A stretch of 64,000 nt of DNA from Ruminococcaceae bacterium UBA794. Its GTDB lineage: Bacteria > Bacillota > Clostridia > Oscillospirales > Ruminococcaceae. How positions within the stretch are numbered: the stretch's first letter is position 1; each line of letters begins with the position of its first letter. A model generated the notes under the pieces. That model was not told where the DNA came from and made no database searches. It saw nothing but the letters and a program-made list of their open reading frames with translations. The position numbers and the translations under genes were made by a program. Below, one piece after another: positions 1-8,359 of this stretch. The stretch spans positions 17,330 to 81,329 of the forward strand of contig DBIU01000015.1 of the NCBI GenBank assembly GCA_002304735.1, read 5' to 3'.

Positions 1-866
1 GCGTCCCCGCAACGGGTACTATGGCTCATTCGTGGATTCAGATGTTCGACAGCGAGCTTGAAGCGTTTGAGGAATACTGCCGAATTTATCCCGACGGCGC
101 AACGCTTCTCGTCGATACCTACAACGTCCTCAAATCGGGCGTTCCGAACGCAATCAAGGCTTTCGACAACGTTCTGAAGCCGCTTGGGAAGCGGCCATGC
201 GGCATAAGGCTCGATTCGGGAGATATCGCGTATCTTTCGATTGAGGCAAGAAAAATGCTTGACAAAGCGGGTTATCCAGACTGCAAAATCGTCGCTTCAA
301 ACTCGCTTGACGAGTATATTATCGCGGATTTGCTTAATCAAGGCGCGAAAATCGACCTTTTCGGCGTCGGCGAGCGCTTGATTACCGCGTCCTCCGAGCC
401 TGTTTTCGGCGGAGTTTACAAGCTTTGTGCTGTCGAGAAAAACGGCGCGGTTGTCCCGAAAATCAAAATCAGCGAAAATGTCACGAAAATCACAAACCCG
501 CATTACAAAAAGCTTTATCGCGTCTTCGACAACAAGACCGGCAAAGCCGAGGCGGACCTCATTTGCGTGTTTGACGAGAAAATCGACGAAACAAAGCCGC
601 TTGAGCTTTTCGACCCGGATTACACCTGGAAAAGAAAAACGCTCACGGATTTCACGGCGAAAGAGCTTCAGGTTCCCGTGTTTATCAAGGGAAAACGCGT
701 TTACGAAAAGCCCGCAATCCGCGATATAAAGGATTACTGCGCGCAGCAGCTTGACACTATGTGGGAGTCGGTTTTAAGATTTGAAAATCCGCATCGCTAT
801 TATGTTGATTTATCCGAAAAGCTTTGGAATATCAAGCACAATCTGCTTTCCGAAAACGGAAGATAA
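1..866 (+). CDS. pncB: Nicotinate phosphoribosyltransferase, C-terminal part (5' end outside window)
   Basis: Catalyses nicotinate + PRPP (+ATP) to nicotinate mononucleotide in NAD salvage (Preiss-Handler pathway), in the cytoplasm. The reading frame is already open at the window edge (codons V-P-A-T-G-T before the first ATG), so the first visible ATG at 21 is internal and the gene begins upstream. The stretch GTMAHSW carries the conserved active-site His of the family. RLDSGD and ASNSLDE are typical PRPP/nicotinate-site motifs, and a Phe/Val/Gly-rich barrel segment follows. About 288 residues are visible. The stop lies 25 nt before the next gene on the same strand, so the two are probably co-transcribed. 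Identity is recognised from motifs and is secure at family level. Confidence 0.93.
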   Translation, partial: VPATGTMAHSWIQMFDSELEAFEEYCRIYPDGATLLVDTYNVLKSGVPNAIKAFDNVLKPLGKRPCGIRLDSGDIAYLSIEARKMLDKAGYPDCKIVASNSLDEYIIADLLNQGAKIDLFGVGERLITASSEPVFGGVYKLCAVEKNGAVVPKIKISENVTKITNPHYKKLYRVFDNKTGKAEADLICVFDEKIDETKPLELFDPDYTWKRKTLTDFTAKELQVPVFIKGKRVYEKPAIRDIKDYCAQQLDTMWESVLRFENPHRYYVDLSEKLWNIKHNLLSENGR

Positions 867-891
867 TCCCCTTTGGAGGTGATTTTCCCTT

Positions 892-2367
892 ATGACAAGG
901 GAAGAATTTAATTCGCTCTGCCAAAACTGCTGCTCTCGGAAAAGCATCTCGGAATGTCTTTTCGCGGACGCGGAGGAAGGCTTTATAGATACCTCCGCCG
1001 AGAGCGACGGCTCGCGGGGAATTGCCTTCTCAAAAAGGAAAATGATGGTCAATTTCGACGGGACAATCAAAATCGTCGCTTATAAAAAAATTCGCTCAAT
1101 TCACATTATCGGAAGCCTTGAGGGTGCGTTTGCGGACGAGCTTGAAATTTCCGGCGAACACTCGCGGCTGCGCATCACGGATTTTTCACTCGACAAGCAT
1201 ATCCTAAAGCAAATTATCGAGGGACTTCGCGAAGGGCTGACAGAGCCGATTGCCGAGAATAACGAGAAAAAAGAACCGCCTGCCGCGGAAGAAAACAGAT
1301 TCGTTTCCGAGGAGAAAAACGAGGTTATCGAAAGAGCCGATTTTGACGATAAATCGGACAATATCCCCGAAAATGCGCAGAATATCCCCGAAAACGACGG
1401 TATTCTTCACGAATATGACGACAAAATCGAGTGGCTGAGCAGCGCTCCGGATATTACTCACGATGAAAAAATCGAGTGGCTCAGCGGTATGACGGCAGAA
1501 GAAGCCGCGCCCGTTATCCCCGAAGCCGATTTTACCGAAGAAACGGAAATGCGCGAGCAAATCGAACAGATGTCCCGCGAAGAAACGCTCGGATTTCTTT
1601 CGAAAACGCTCGGCGAGATTAACGGAAACGATGGCGCTTTTGAATATAATCAAGAGCGCGAAACCGCTCCCGAAGCCGCTTCGCAGGATATCGGCGAATC
1701 GGAAATGCGCGAGCAAATCGGGCAGATGTCCCGCGAAGAAACGCTCGGATTTCTCTCGAAAACGCTCGGCGAGATTAACGGTGGCGCGGATTATTTTGAG
1801 GAAAGCGCGGTTGACGATAAGCCGTTTTTCCCGACGACGCAAACGGCGGTTATCCCCGAAAACGCGCTTCCGCCAAAGCCGATTATCGAAAAAATTGCCG
1901 CGCAAAATCCTCCCGCCGAAAAGCCCCCCGCACCCGCAGCCGCACGGGAAAACGGCGAGCTTTCAAAAGAGCCGATTTGGGGCGATATCTACATAAAAGC
2001 AAGCAAAAGTCTGCGCGAGCTTTGCGAAAACGGCAGACTTTCTATGGATATTATCGAGAAAGAGCTTCGGGAAAGGCTTCTTGAGTCCGCGAAATCGTTT
2101 GCGGATATCGTCAAAGACGAGCAGAAAATCCCGAAAACGCTCGTTCCGAAAATCGCCGAGCTGAAAAACGCAGCCGACCATTTTGACGAGTATTTCTCGC
2201 ACGGCGAGGACGTCGGAGTGAGAGTGATGTTCTTTATGCTCTTTCAGATGCTGTGTTATTCGGACAGAATTGCCGAAAATCCCGAAACGAAAGAACGCCT
2301 GAACGACTTCTTCAGACGCTTCGGAACGGCAGGCATCACGTTGTCAATGCTTGACGCGAGAGGATAA
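892..2367 (+). CDS. Unknown acidic repeat protein with possible PH-like N-terminus
   Basis: I do not recognise this 491-residue protein. Residues 1-115 are a compact globular region (beta-rich, ending in a helix) that could be a PH-like or bacterial PH-type fold; this is inference only. Residues 115-345 are acidic, Pro/Glu/Asn-rich and low-complexity. They carry two copies of a 27-residue block (219-245 and 271-297), and a DKIEWLS-type heptad also appears twice (about 177-183 and 192-198). Residues 355-491 are a predicted helical domain with Phe/Met-rich helices near the end. The ribosome site GGAGGTGA at 875-882 sets the ATG at 892. It sits between pncB and guaA in one apparent transcription unit. 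No signal peptide or membrane segment is seen. Confidence 0.7.
   Translation: MTREEFNSLCQNCCSRKSISECLFADAEEGFIDTSAESDGSRGIAFSKRKMMVNFDGTIKIVAYKKIRSIHIIGSLEGAFADELEISGEHSRLRITDFSLDKHILKQIIEGLREGLTEPIAENNEKKEPPAAEENRFVSEEKNEVIERADFDDKSDNIPENAQNIPENDGILHEYDDKIEWLSSAPDITHDEKIEWLSGMTAEEAAPVIPEADFTEETEMREQIEQMSREETLGFLSKTLGEINGNDGAFEYNQERETAPEAASQDIGESEMREQIGQMSREETLGFLSKTLGEINGGADYFEESAVDDKPFFPTTQTAVIPENALPPKPIIEKIAAQNPPAEKPPAPAAARENGELSKEPIWGDIYIKASKSLRELCENGRLSMDIIEKELRERLLESAKSFADIVKDEQKIPKTLVPKIAELKNAADHFDEYFSHGEDVGVRVMFFMLFQMLCYSDRIAENPETKERLNDFFRRFGTAGITLSMLDARG
1546..1782 (+). repeat. 81-bp in-gene duplication (two copies, 156-bp period)
   Basis: Copies at 1546-1626 and 1702-1782 encode the same 27 residues except one position (E to G). 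The two DNA copies differ at only about 3 of 81 positions, one of them silent, which implies a recent duplication or ongoing gene conversion. The spacer between them is unrelated. Confidence 0.9.
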
Positions 2368-2415
2368 TTCCCGCGTGAAAATGAAAATATTATGAATAAA
2401 GAAACGGAGAAACTT

Positions 2416-3957
2416 ATGAAAAACGAAATCGTTATCGTGCTGGACTTCGGCGGTCAGTATAATCAGCTTATCGCCCGCAGAGTCCGCGAACATAGGATTT
2501 ACTGCGAGGTGAAGTCCTACAAGACGCCTATCGAGGAAATCAAGGCGATGAACCCAAAGGGCATCATCTTTACGGGCGGTCCGAACAGCGTTTATCTCGA
2601 CGAGTCGCCGAGAATGGACAAGGAAATCCTTGAGCTTGGCGTTCCCGTGCTCGGCATCTGCTATGGCGCGCAGTTTATGGTGTACGCGCTCGGCGGCACT
2701 ATCGAGCCTGCGCACGACGCGTCGCTTTCCGAATACGGCAGAACCGAGTGTGAAATGGATATTTCTTCGCCGCTGTTCGACGGTCTTGATGAAAAATCAA
2801 TCGTCTGGATGAGCCACAACGACTACATTTCCCGCGTTCCCGACGGCTTTAAGTCAATCGGTCACAGCGTAAAATGCCCGTTCGGCGCAATGGCTGACGA
2901 GGAAAGAAAGCTTTACGGCGTTCAGTTCCACCCCGAGGTTAACCACACGGTTCAGGGCTTTGATATGCTCGGCAACTTCCTCTACAAAATCTGCGACTGC
3001 AAGGGCGACTGGACTATGGAAAACTACGCGGAAACCGCTATTCGCAATATCCGCGAAAAAGTCGGCAGCGGCAAGGCGCTTCTCGCGCTTTCGGGCGGCG
3101 TTGACAGCTCTGTCGCCTGCAAGCTTATGGCAAATGCTATCGGCAATCAGCTCACCTGCATTTTCGTTGACCACGGTCTTATGCGGAAAAACGAAGGCGA
3201 CGAGGTTGAGGCGGCTTTCAAAGACAGCGGAGTGAATTTCGTTCGCGTTAACGCGGGAGAACGCTTCCTTTCAAAGCTTGCGGGGGTTTCCGAGCCCGAG
3301 AAAAAACGCAAGATTATCGGCGAGGAATTTATCAGAGTGTTCGAGGAAGAAGCGAAAAAAATCGGTAAGGTTGACTATCTCGTTCAAGGAACGATTTATC
3401 CCGATGTTATCGAAAGCGGCACGGGCGACGCCGCCGTTATCAAGTCGCATCACAACGTCGGCGGTTTGCCCGATTACGTTGACTTCAAGGAAATAATAGA
3501 GCCGCTTCGCCTGCTGTTCAAGGACGAGGTGCGCGCGCTCGGAACGACTCTCGGTCTTGACGAAAAGCTGGTTTGGCGGCAGCCATTCCCCGGTCCCGGG
3601 CTTGCAATCAGAATTATCGGAGATATTACGCCGGAAAAGGTTTCAACGCTTCAGGACGCGGACGCAATCTTCCGCGAGGAAATCGCGAACGCGGGGCTTG
3701 ACCGCTCCATTAACCAGTATTTCGCGGTGCTGACAAATATGCGTTCCGTCGGCGTTATGGGCGACGGTAGAACCTACGACTATACTCTCGCCCTCCGCGG
3801 CGTTTCCACAAGCGACTTTATGACCGCGGATTTCTCGCGTATCCCCTACGACGTTCTCGAAAAGGTTTCCGTCCGCATCGTAAACGAGGTTAAGAATATT
3901 AATCGTATCGTTTATGATATTACGTCAAAGCCCCCGGCGACTATTGAGTGGGAATAA
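2416..3957 (+). CDS. guaA: GMP synthetase (glutamine-hydrolysing)
   Basis: Converts XMP to GMP using ATP and glutamine; last step of guanine nucleotide synthesis, cytoplasmic. Domain order: class I glutamine amidotransferase with the nucleophile Cys82 in GICYGAQ and the later QFHPEV His/Glu pair, then an ATP pyrophosphatase domain with the P-loop SGGVDSS, then the C-terminal dimerisation domain ending in KPPATIEWE, a hallmark of GuaA. An in-frame ATG lies at 2392, but GGAGA at 2406-2410 stands 5 nt before the ATG at 2416. This start gives 513 residues and the usual short N-terminus, so 2416 is preferred. It follows the unknown gene by 48 nt and ends at a terminator-like hairpin. Confidence 0.97.
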   Translation: MKNEIVIVLDFGGQYNQLIARRVREHRIYCEVKSYKTPIEEIKAMNPKGIIFTGGPNSVYLDESPRMDKEILELGVPVLGICYGAQFMVYALGGTIEPAHDASLSEYGRTECEMDISSPLFDGLDEKSIVWMSHNDYISRVPDGFKSIGHSVKCPFGAMADEERKLYGVQFHPEVNHTVQGFDMLGNFLYKICDCKGDWTMENYAETAIRNIREKVGSGKALLALSGGVDSSVACKLMANAIGNQLTCIFVDHGLMRKNEGDEVEAAFKDSGVNFVRVNAGERFLSKLAGVSEPEKKRKIIGEEFIRVFEEEAKKIGKVDYLVQGTIYPDVIESGTGDAAVIKSHHNVGGLPDYVDFKEIIEPLRLLFKDEVRALGTTLGLDEKLVWRQPFPGPGLAIRIIGDITPEKVSTLQDADAIFREEIANAGLDRSINQYFAVLTNMRSVGVMGDGRTYDYTLALRGVSTSDFMTADFSRIPYDVLEKVSVRIVNEVKNINRIVYDITSKPPATIEWE

Positions 3958-3995
3958 TCGCCGCTCCGGGAAATTTAAGCCGACGCAAAACTAAC

Positions 3996-4030
3996 CCCCG
4001 AAAATCCGATTTCAGATTTTCGGGGATTAT
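3996..4030 (+). terminator. Terminator-like hairpin after guaA
   Basis: Perfect 11-bp stem CCCCGAAAATC (3996-4006) with GATTTTCGGGG (4015-4025) and an 8-nt loop. The following tract ATTATTACTT is only moderately T-rich. It is placed to end the pncB-guaA unit. Confidence 0.6.
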
Positions 4031-4048
4031 TACTTGTGATTATTTTTC

Positions 4049-4391
4049 TCACATATTTATCAACAAATCCGAAATATCAGCGTCTATGCAGACAGACCTT
4101 TCTTCAATTTCCTTTGGCGCATAGGATTCGCCGAAATTAAGGCAGACATAAAACGCTTTCGGGTTATTTGCGGTCGTTCTCCAGAATGGGAATTTTATTA
4201 TTGAGGGCGTATTCATTCCCTTCTGTGAATCCATCATCGCAATCACGCCGTCCTTGTTGTCCCAGGTTTTTCTGCAGCAAGGCTCGCTGCATTGAAACAG
4301 CCCGTAATCTCTGCTGACAGCAAATCATCTCGGAAAAGGCTTGGGGGGCGGTTAAGTCCCTTTCGCGTCCTGTTTCAAAATATTCCCGCAT
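4049..4391 (-). pseudogene. Broken small gene (two overlapping frames)
   Basis: Read on the minus strand, an open frame starting at the ATG at 4391 and a second frame ending at 4049 overlap by about 80 nt. The second frame reads coherently (DYGLFQCSEPCCRKTWDN... to ...DADISDLLINM) but has a TGA just upstream near 4333 and no start codon of its own before its Cys-rich segment. The simplest reading is one former gene of roughly 110 residues broken by a frameshift near 4300-4340. Product unknown. It could instead be two chance frames, so this is tentative. It lies just downstream of the LacI gene on the same strand. Confidence 0.4.
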
Positions 4392-4399
4392 ACGTTAAT

Positions 4400-5395
4400 T
4401 CAATCCCCCGTCGACTCTCTGAGAATAAGGCTGTGCGGAAGCATATAGGTTGAAGTATCCGGCTCGTCCGATTTCATATTTGCAAGAAGCTTCTCTGCAA
4501 CGGTTTTTCCTTGGAGATAACACGGCTGGTCAACCGTTGAAAGCCGCGGCATAAACATATGCGAATACATTATATTATCGAAGCCGAAAAACAGGATATC
4601 CTTTCCGACGGTATAGCCGCTTTGCATAGCGAAAGTCATAGCTCCGAACGAAATCAAGTCCGAAATCGAGAAAATCGCGTCGGGCTTTTTGTCAAGGCTG
4701 AGGAACTCGCGGCAGGCGTTTGTGCCGGTTTCGGGCGTATAGTCGCCGTAATAAACAAGCTTTTCGTCAAACGGAATACCCGCCTTTTCAAGGGCGCGTC
4801 TGTAACCCTTTTCACGGTCAACCGACGATTGACTTCTGATTTTCGTCGTAATCAAACCGATACGCTTTCTCCCCTTGCCGATAAGATAGCTTGTCGCGTC
4901 GAAACCAGCGCGCTCATTGTTTATGGTAACGCAAAGCACGCCCTCCGTATCGAGCTTCTCCAAACAAATGGCGATGGAATACTTCTTCGACAGGCTGATT
5001 ATGGTCTTGCTGTCAAGCTTCGGCGCAAGCAAAACCGCCGCGTCAACCGCCTTCGAGAACAACATTCCGAGCAGGTGCATTTCGTGTTCGGGGTCGTTTC
5101 TGGTCGTGGCAATAAGAACGTCATACCCCTGCGCGAAGCAGGCGTCCTGCATACCGCGAAGCACGTCGTTGTAGAAGCTCTGGTCGGTTGAGCCTATAAT
5201 CGCGAGAATACGCTTTGTTTCGCTCTTTCTGAGGTCGCGTCCGAGAAAATTCGGGCTGTAACCAAGCTCCTCAACCGCCTGATTAACCGCGCGGACGGCT
5301 TCCTCGGAAACATTGCTTTTGTTGTTTAGCACACGCGAAACGGTCGCCACGGAAACCTTTGCCGCCTTAGCGACGTCCTTGATAGTAATATTCAC
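4400..5395 (-). CDS. LacI-family transcriptional regulator
   Basis: DNA-binding repressor or activator of sugar genes, 331 residues. N-terminal LacI helix-turn-helix (IKDVAKAAKVSVATVSRVLN, residues about 4-23), hinge helix, then a periplasmic-binding-protein-like sensor domain. An ATG at 5419 is in frame but contains the ribosome site. AAGGAG lies 7 nt before the GTG at 5395, and the family N-terminus begins there, so the GTG is chosen. Its promoter overlaps a palindrome (5472-5484) whose 13-bp core differs at one base from a site in front of the cellobiose phosphorylase gene at 32884-32896, which suggests autoregulation and control of beta-glucan/cellobiose use. The effector sugar is not known from sequence. 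Confidence 0.92.
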   Translation of the reverse strand: MNITIKDVAKAAKVSVATVSRVLNNKSNVSEEAVRAVNQAVEELGYSPNFLGRDLRKSETKRILAIIGSTDQSFYNDVLRGMQDACFAQGYDVLIATTRNDPEHEMHLLGMLFSKAVDAAVLLAPKLDSKTIISLSKKYSIAICLEKLDTEGVLCVTINNERAGFDATSYLIGKGRKRIGLITTKIRSQSSVDREKGYRRALEKAGIPFDEKLVYYGDYTPETGTNACREFLSLDKKPDAIFSISDLISFGAMTFAMQSGYTVGKDILFFGFDNIMYSHMFMPRLSTVDQPCYLQGKTVAEKLLANMKSDEPDTSTYMLPHSLILRESTGD

Positions 5396-5456
5396 ACGAA
5401 CACTCCTTATAATCGGCAAAAGCCGTCAAATAGCGATGATTTTCGTCTATATTAAT

Positions 5457-5485
5457 ATATTATCACTTTTCTAAAACGTTTTCAA
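5457..5485 (-). promoter_or_regulatory. Promoter of the LacI gene with overlapping operator
   Basis: On the minus strand: -35 TTGAAA (5480-5485), 17-bp spacer, -10 TAATAT (5457-5462). The spacer begins inside the palindrome AAAACGTTTT (5473-5482). The 13-mer TGAAAACGTTTTA (minus strand, 5472-5484) is a LacI-type operator covering the -35, the position expected for self-repression. Confidence 0.7.
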
Positions 5486-5527
5486 TTAGCATTTTGCACA
5501 ATTTTCTCCGTGTAATTTTTTACATAC

Positions 5528-5560
5528 AAAAAAACCGCGCTCAAAGAAAACGCGGTTTTT
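5528..5560 (-). terminator. Terminator of the rnf operon
   Basis: Ten-base arms AAAAACCGCG (5530-5539) and CGCGGTTTTT (5551-5560) form a hairpin. On the minus strand it is followed by a run of T. It sits 23 nt after the rnfB stop and separates rnf from the LacI gene. Confidence 0.85.
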
Positions 5561-5583
5561 GTCTTAAGTTGAAAAGAGAAAGC

Positions 5584-6396
5584 TCACTTCTCGCATTGAG
5601 CGAGAACTGTAATGCATTTTCTCGGACAAGCCGCCGCGCAGTCGCCGCAGCCGTCGCACTTCGAGTAGTCGATTGACGCGTGATTATCGCTGACGGAAAT
5701 CGCGCCGTTCGGGCATTTTTTCTCGCAGATTTTGCAGCCTATGCAGCTATTCTTGCAGACGTCCTTTGCGACTTTGCCGGGGTCTTTAGACGAACAGCGA
5801 ACGTCAACCTTCTGCGCTGCGGGACGAATGACGATAAGGTGGTTGGGGCAAGCCTCGACGCACTTTCCGCACGCGCCGCACTTCGACGGGTTGACAACGG
5901 CGACGCCGTTGATAATCGAAATCGCGTCGTTCGTACAGACGGCAGCGCAGTCGCCGTAACCGTCGCAGCCGGTGCGGCAGTTTTTGTTGCCGTTGTAGAA
6001 GCGCTCGACAGCGTGACAGCTCGGCGTGCCGATAAACTCGTATCTGTCCTCGACAGCGCCCTTGCAGCCGTTACAGCGGACAAACGCGGCTTCCCTGACG
6101 GTTTCGAGAGCCTCCGTTCCCATAATCTCGGCAACCTTCTTCGCAGCCTCCGCGCCGCCGGGCTTGCACTTGTTCGTCGGAGCGCCGCCCTCGGCGACAG
6201 CCTTTGCGTAGTCCGCGCAGCCCGCGTATCCGCAGGCGCCGCAGTTCGCGTTCGGAAGCGCCTCGGTAATTCTGGCGACGGTTTCGTCCTCCTCAACGGA
6301 GAGGAATTTTGTCGCAAGAACGACAATTCCGCCCGCAGCAGCGCCGATTGCCGTGAAAATAAGCACGGGAAGAATATAGGTCATAAAAATTTCCAT
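5584..6396 (-). CDS. rnfB: Rnf complex subunit B (iron-sulfur protein)
   Basis: Peripheral electron-entry subunit of the Rnf complex, which couples ferredoxin oxidation and NAD+ reduction to Na+ or H+ export. 270 residues: an N-terminal membrane helix (residues about 5-28), a Cys cluster CGACGYAGC...C for one [4Fe-4S] centre, a second Cys region around residues 105-160, and ferredoxin-like CxxCxxCxxxC motifs toward the C-terminus (for example CGACGKCVEACP and CIGCKICEKKCP). AAGGAGGG lies 5 nt before the ATG at 6396. It is last in the operon, 12 nt after rnfA, as in clostridial rnfCDGEAB. Confidence 0.96.
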   Translation of the reverse strand: MEIFMTYILPVLIFTAIGAAAGGIVVLATKFLSVEEDETVARITEALPNANCGACGYAGCADYAKAVAEGGAPTNKCKPGGAEAAKKVAEIMGTEALETVREAAFVRCNGCKGAVEDRYEFIGTPSCHAVERFYNGNKNCRTGCDGYGDCAAVCTNDAISIINGVAVVNPSKCGACGKCVEACPNHLIVIRPAAQKVDVRCSSKDPGKVAKDVCKNSCIGCKICEKKCPNGAISVSDNHASIDYSKCDGCGDCAAACPRKCITVLAQCEK

Positions 6397-6408
6397 CTCG
6401 ACCCTCCT

Positions 6409-7014
6409 TTAGGCAATGCCGAAAATGCCGTCTACAAGACCGCCAAATCCCACGAACGACAGCGAAACTATCGACGCGGCGACAAGGGTAATCGGCATTC
6501 CCGTGAAAGCCTTCGGAACGTTGCAGCGCTCGAGTCTGCCGCGAACTCCCGAGAAAATCAGCATTGCAATCATAAAGCCAAGACCGCCGCCGAGCGCGCA
6601 GACGACGCTCTCGAGGAAGTTGTAGCCGTTGTCGAGGTTCAGAAGCGTAACGCCGAGAACCGCGCAGTTTGTCGTGATAAGCGGGAGGTAAACGCCGAGC
6701 GACTTGTAAAGCGCGGGAATGTATTTCTTCAGCACCATTTCGATGAGCTGAACCAGAACCGCGATTATCATAATGAACAAAATCGTGTTGAGGTAAGTCA
6801 GCCCCAGCGGAACGAGGAAGAAGTAGTAAAGCGGCCAAGTTACTGCCGTTGCGATAACCATAACCGCAGTAACCGCGCAGCCCATTCCGAGCGAGCCGGA
6901 AGTCGTTTTCGAAACTCCGAGGAACGGGCAGATACCCATAAATTTCGAGAGAACGAAGTTATCCGTGAGTATTCCCGTAAGGAGAATAATCATCATACTT
7001 TTTGCAAGCTCCAT
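6409..7014 (-). CDS. rnfA: Rnf complex subunit A (membrane)
   Basis: Integral membrane subunit of the Rnf complex, 201 residues with six predicted membrane helices. It belongs to the RnfA/RnfE and NqrD/NqrE family, which together hold an intramembrane iron-sulfur centre. The motif LSKFMGICPFLGVS near the N-terminus contains the conserved Cys. The start ATG overlaps the rnfE stop by one base (TAATG), implying translational coupling. Confidence 0.96.
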   Translation of the reverse strand: MELAKSMMIILLTGILTDNFVLSKFMGICPFLGVSKTTSGSLGMGCAVTAVMVIATAVTWPLYYFFLVPLGLTYLNTILFIMIIAVLVQLIEMVLKKYIPALYKSLGVYLPLITTNCAVLGVTLLNLDNGYNFLESVVCALGGGLGFMIAMLIFSGVRGRLERCNVPKAFTGMPITLVAASIVSLSFVGFGGLVDGIFGIA

Positions 7015-7766
7015 TAATTATCCTCCCCTTTCTTTTCAGCGGTAATCTCAGCCGGCTTTTCAACGTTCGCCTTGATAACGCCGCTTTCGGCGGAAGTATC
7101 CGCGCAGGCGCTTATGCAGGAGCTTTTATTCGGGCAGGCGGCGCAGCCTGTCGCCTCGGGAGGTTTGCGATGAGAAATCTTGTTTACAAGCGCGATTACG
7201 CAGCCCAGCACGAAAAATCCTCCTGCGGGAAGCACGAAAAGCGTCATCGGCTGAATAAAATCGGGGCAGATTGTGATTGCGAAATCCGTTCCCGCAAACC
7301 AAGTTCCCGAGCCTAAAATCTCGCGTATCGAACCCATAGCAAACAGCGCGAGCGTAAATCCGACGCCCATTCCAAGACCGTCCAAAGCGGAAGCGCCAAC
7401 GTTGTTTTTGGAGGCGAACATCTCCGCTCTGCCGAGGATAATGCAGTTTACCGTGATAAGCGGCAGATAAATTCCGAGCGCGTCGTAAACGGGCGGAACA
7501 TACGCCTGCAAAAGAAGCTGAATAAGCGTAACAAATCCCGCAATAACGACTATGTAGCAAGGCAGTCGGACAGATTTCGGGATAATATTCTTAAGAAGCG
7601 AAATAACGACGTTTGAACAGACGAGAACGAAAGTCGCCGCGACGCCCATTCCTATCGCGTTGAACGCCATTGTCGTAATCGCGAGCGTCGGGCACATTCC
7701 AAGCAGCGACACAAGCGTGGGGTTCTCTTTGATAAGACCCTTCGTAAATTCCTTCATATAGCTCAC
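7014..7766 (-). CDS. rnfE: Rnf complex subunit E (membrane) with Cys-rich tail
   Basis: Integral membrane partner of RnfA, 250 residues. The first about 200 residues carry the six helices and the conserved LGMCPTLAIT Cys motif. The remaining about 45 residues are soluble and contain five Cys in a short stretch (GCAACPNKSSCISAC), followed by a Lys/Glu-rich end. The plain family is roughly 200-230 residues, so this tail is an addition that could bind a metal or form disulfides. The ATG overlaps the rnfG stop by 4 nt. Confidence 0.95.
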   Translation of the reverse strand: MSYMKEFTKGLIKENPTLVSLLGMCPTLAITTMAFNAIGMGVAATFVLVCSNVVISLLKNIIPKSVRLPCYIVVIAGFVTLIQLLLQAYVPPVYDALGIYLPLITVNCIILGRAEMFASKNNVGASALDGLGMGVGFTLALFAMGSIREILGSGTWFAGTDFAITICPDFIQPMTLFVLPAGGFFVLGCVIALVNKISHRKPPEATGCAACPNKSSCISACADTSAESGVIKANVEKPAEITAEKKGEDN

Positions 7767-8359
7767 CTGAAATCACCTCCAAACGCGTTGTAAGCGCCGA
7801 GCGCAATATTGACCGCCTTTGCCACGCCCTTTGACGAGAAGGTCGCGGAAGTAACAGCGTTTACTTCGTTGTCGGCGGGATTAGGCTTGTTTTTGACGAT
7901 AGTAACCTCGCCCGTCTTATTCTTGAAGTTGGCGAGCCAGTCGGGGTCGTCTGTGTTTGTGCCAAGACCGGGGGTTTCCTCGCCTACCGACACAATCGCA
8001 ACTCCAAAAACCGCTCCGTCCTTAACGCCGACCATAATGTCAAAGCCGCTCTTATAGCCCTTGACAACGCAGTCGAACGCAAGCGAACCGTCGCTCTTTT
8101 TGATAACCTTTGTAAGCCCCGAAATATTGCAGGCTTTGTTTCCGTCCTTATCGACGTCAACAAGCGCGTCGGGATATTCATTTACCGGGATAACCGAGTA
8201 TTCTCCCTCGCCGTAAATCTGCGTAACGGCGGCAAGCTGCTTGTCGGTAACAACGGTTGACGTATCAATATAAGTCATATTGTACACGACAATGACAAGC
8301 GCCGAGATAATCGCAATAATAATCGCGGGGATAAGGATAGGCTTGATTTTTTGGTTCAT
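7763..8359 (-). CDS. rnfG: Rnf complex subunit G (covalent FMN)
   Basis: Electron-transfer subunit on the outer face of the membrane, 198 residues. One N-terminal membrane helix (residues about 7-28) is followed by an FMN-binding domain. The attachment motif SATFSSKG near residue 172 carries the Thr that receives FMN by a phosphoester bond in this family. The upstream GETPGLGT motif is also typical. It overlaps rnfD by 4 nt (8356-8359) and rnfE by 4 nt. Confidence 0.95.
   Translation of the reverse strand: MNQKIKPILIPAIIIAIISALVIVVYNMTYIDTSTVVTDKQLAAVTQIYGEGEYSVIPVNEYPDALVDVDKDGNKACNISGLTKVIKKSDGSLAFDCVVKGYKSGFDIMVGVKDGAVFGVAIVSVGEETPGLGTNTDDPDWLANFKNKTGEVTIVKNKPNPADNEVNAVTSATFSSKGVAKAVNIALGAYNAFGGDFR

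Noticed and set aside
5680..7017. Long open frame antisense to rnfB and rnfA
   Set aside because: It mirrors the codon bias of the Rnf genes, has no ribosome site, and its product is low-complexity and Arg/Ala/Asn-rich.
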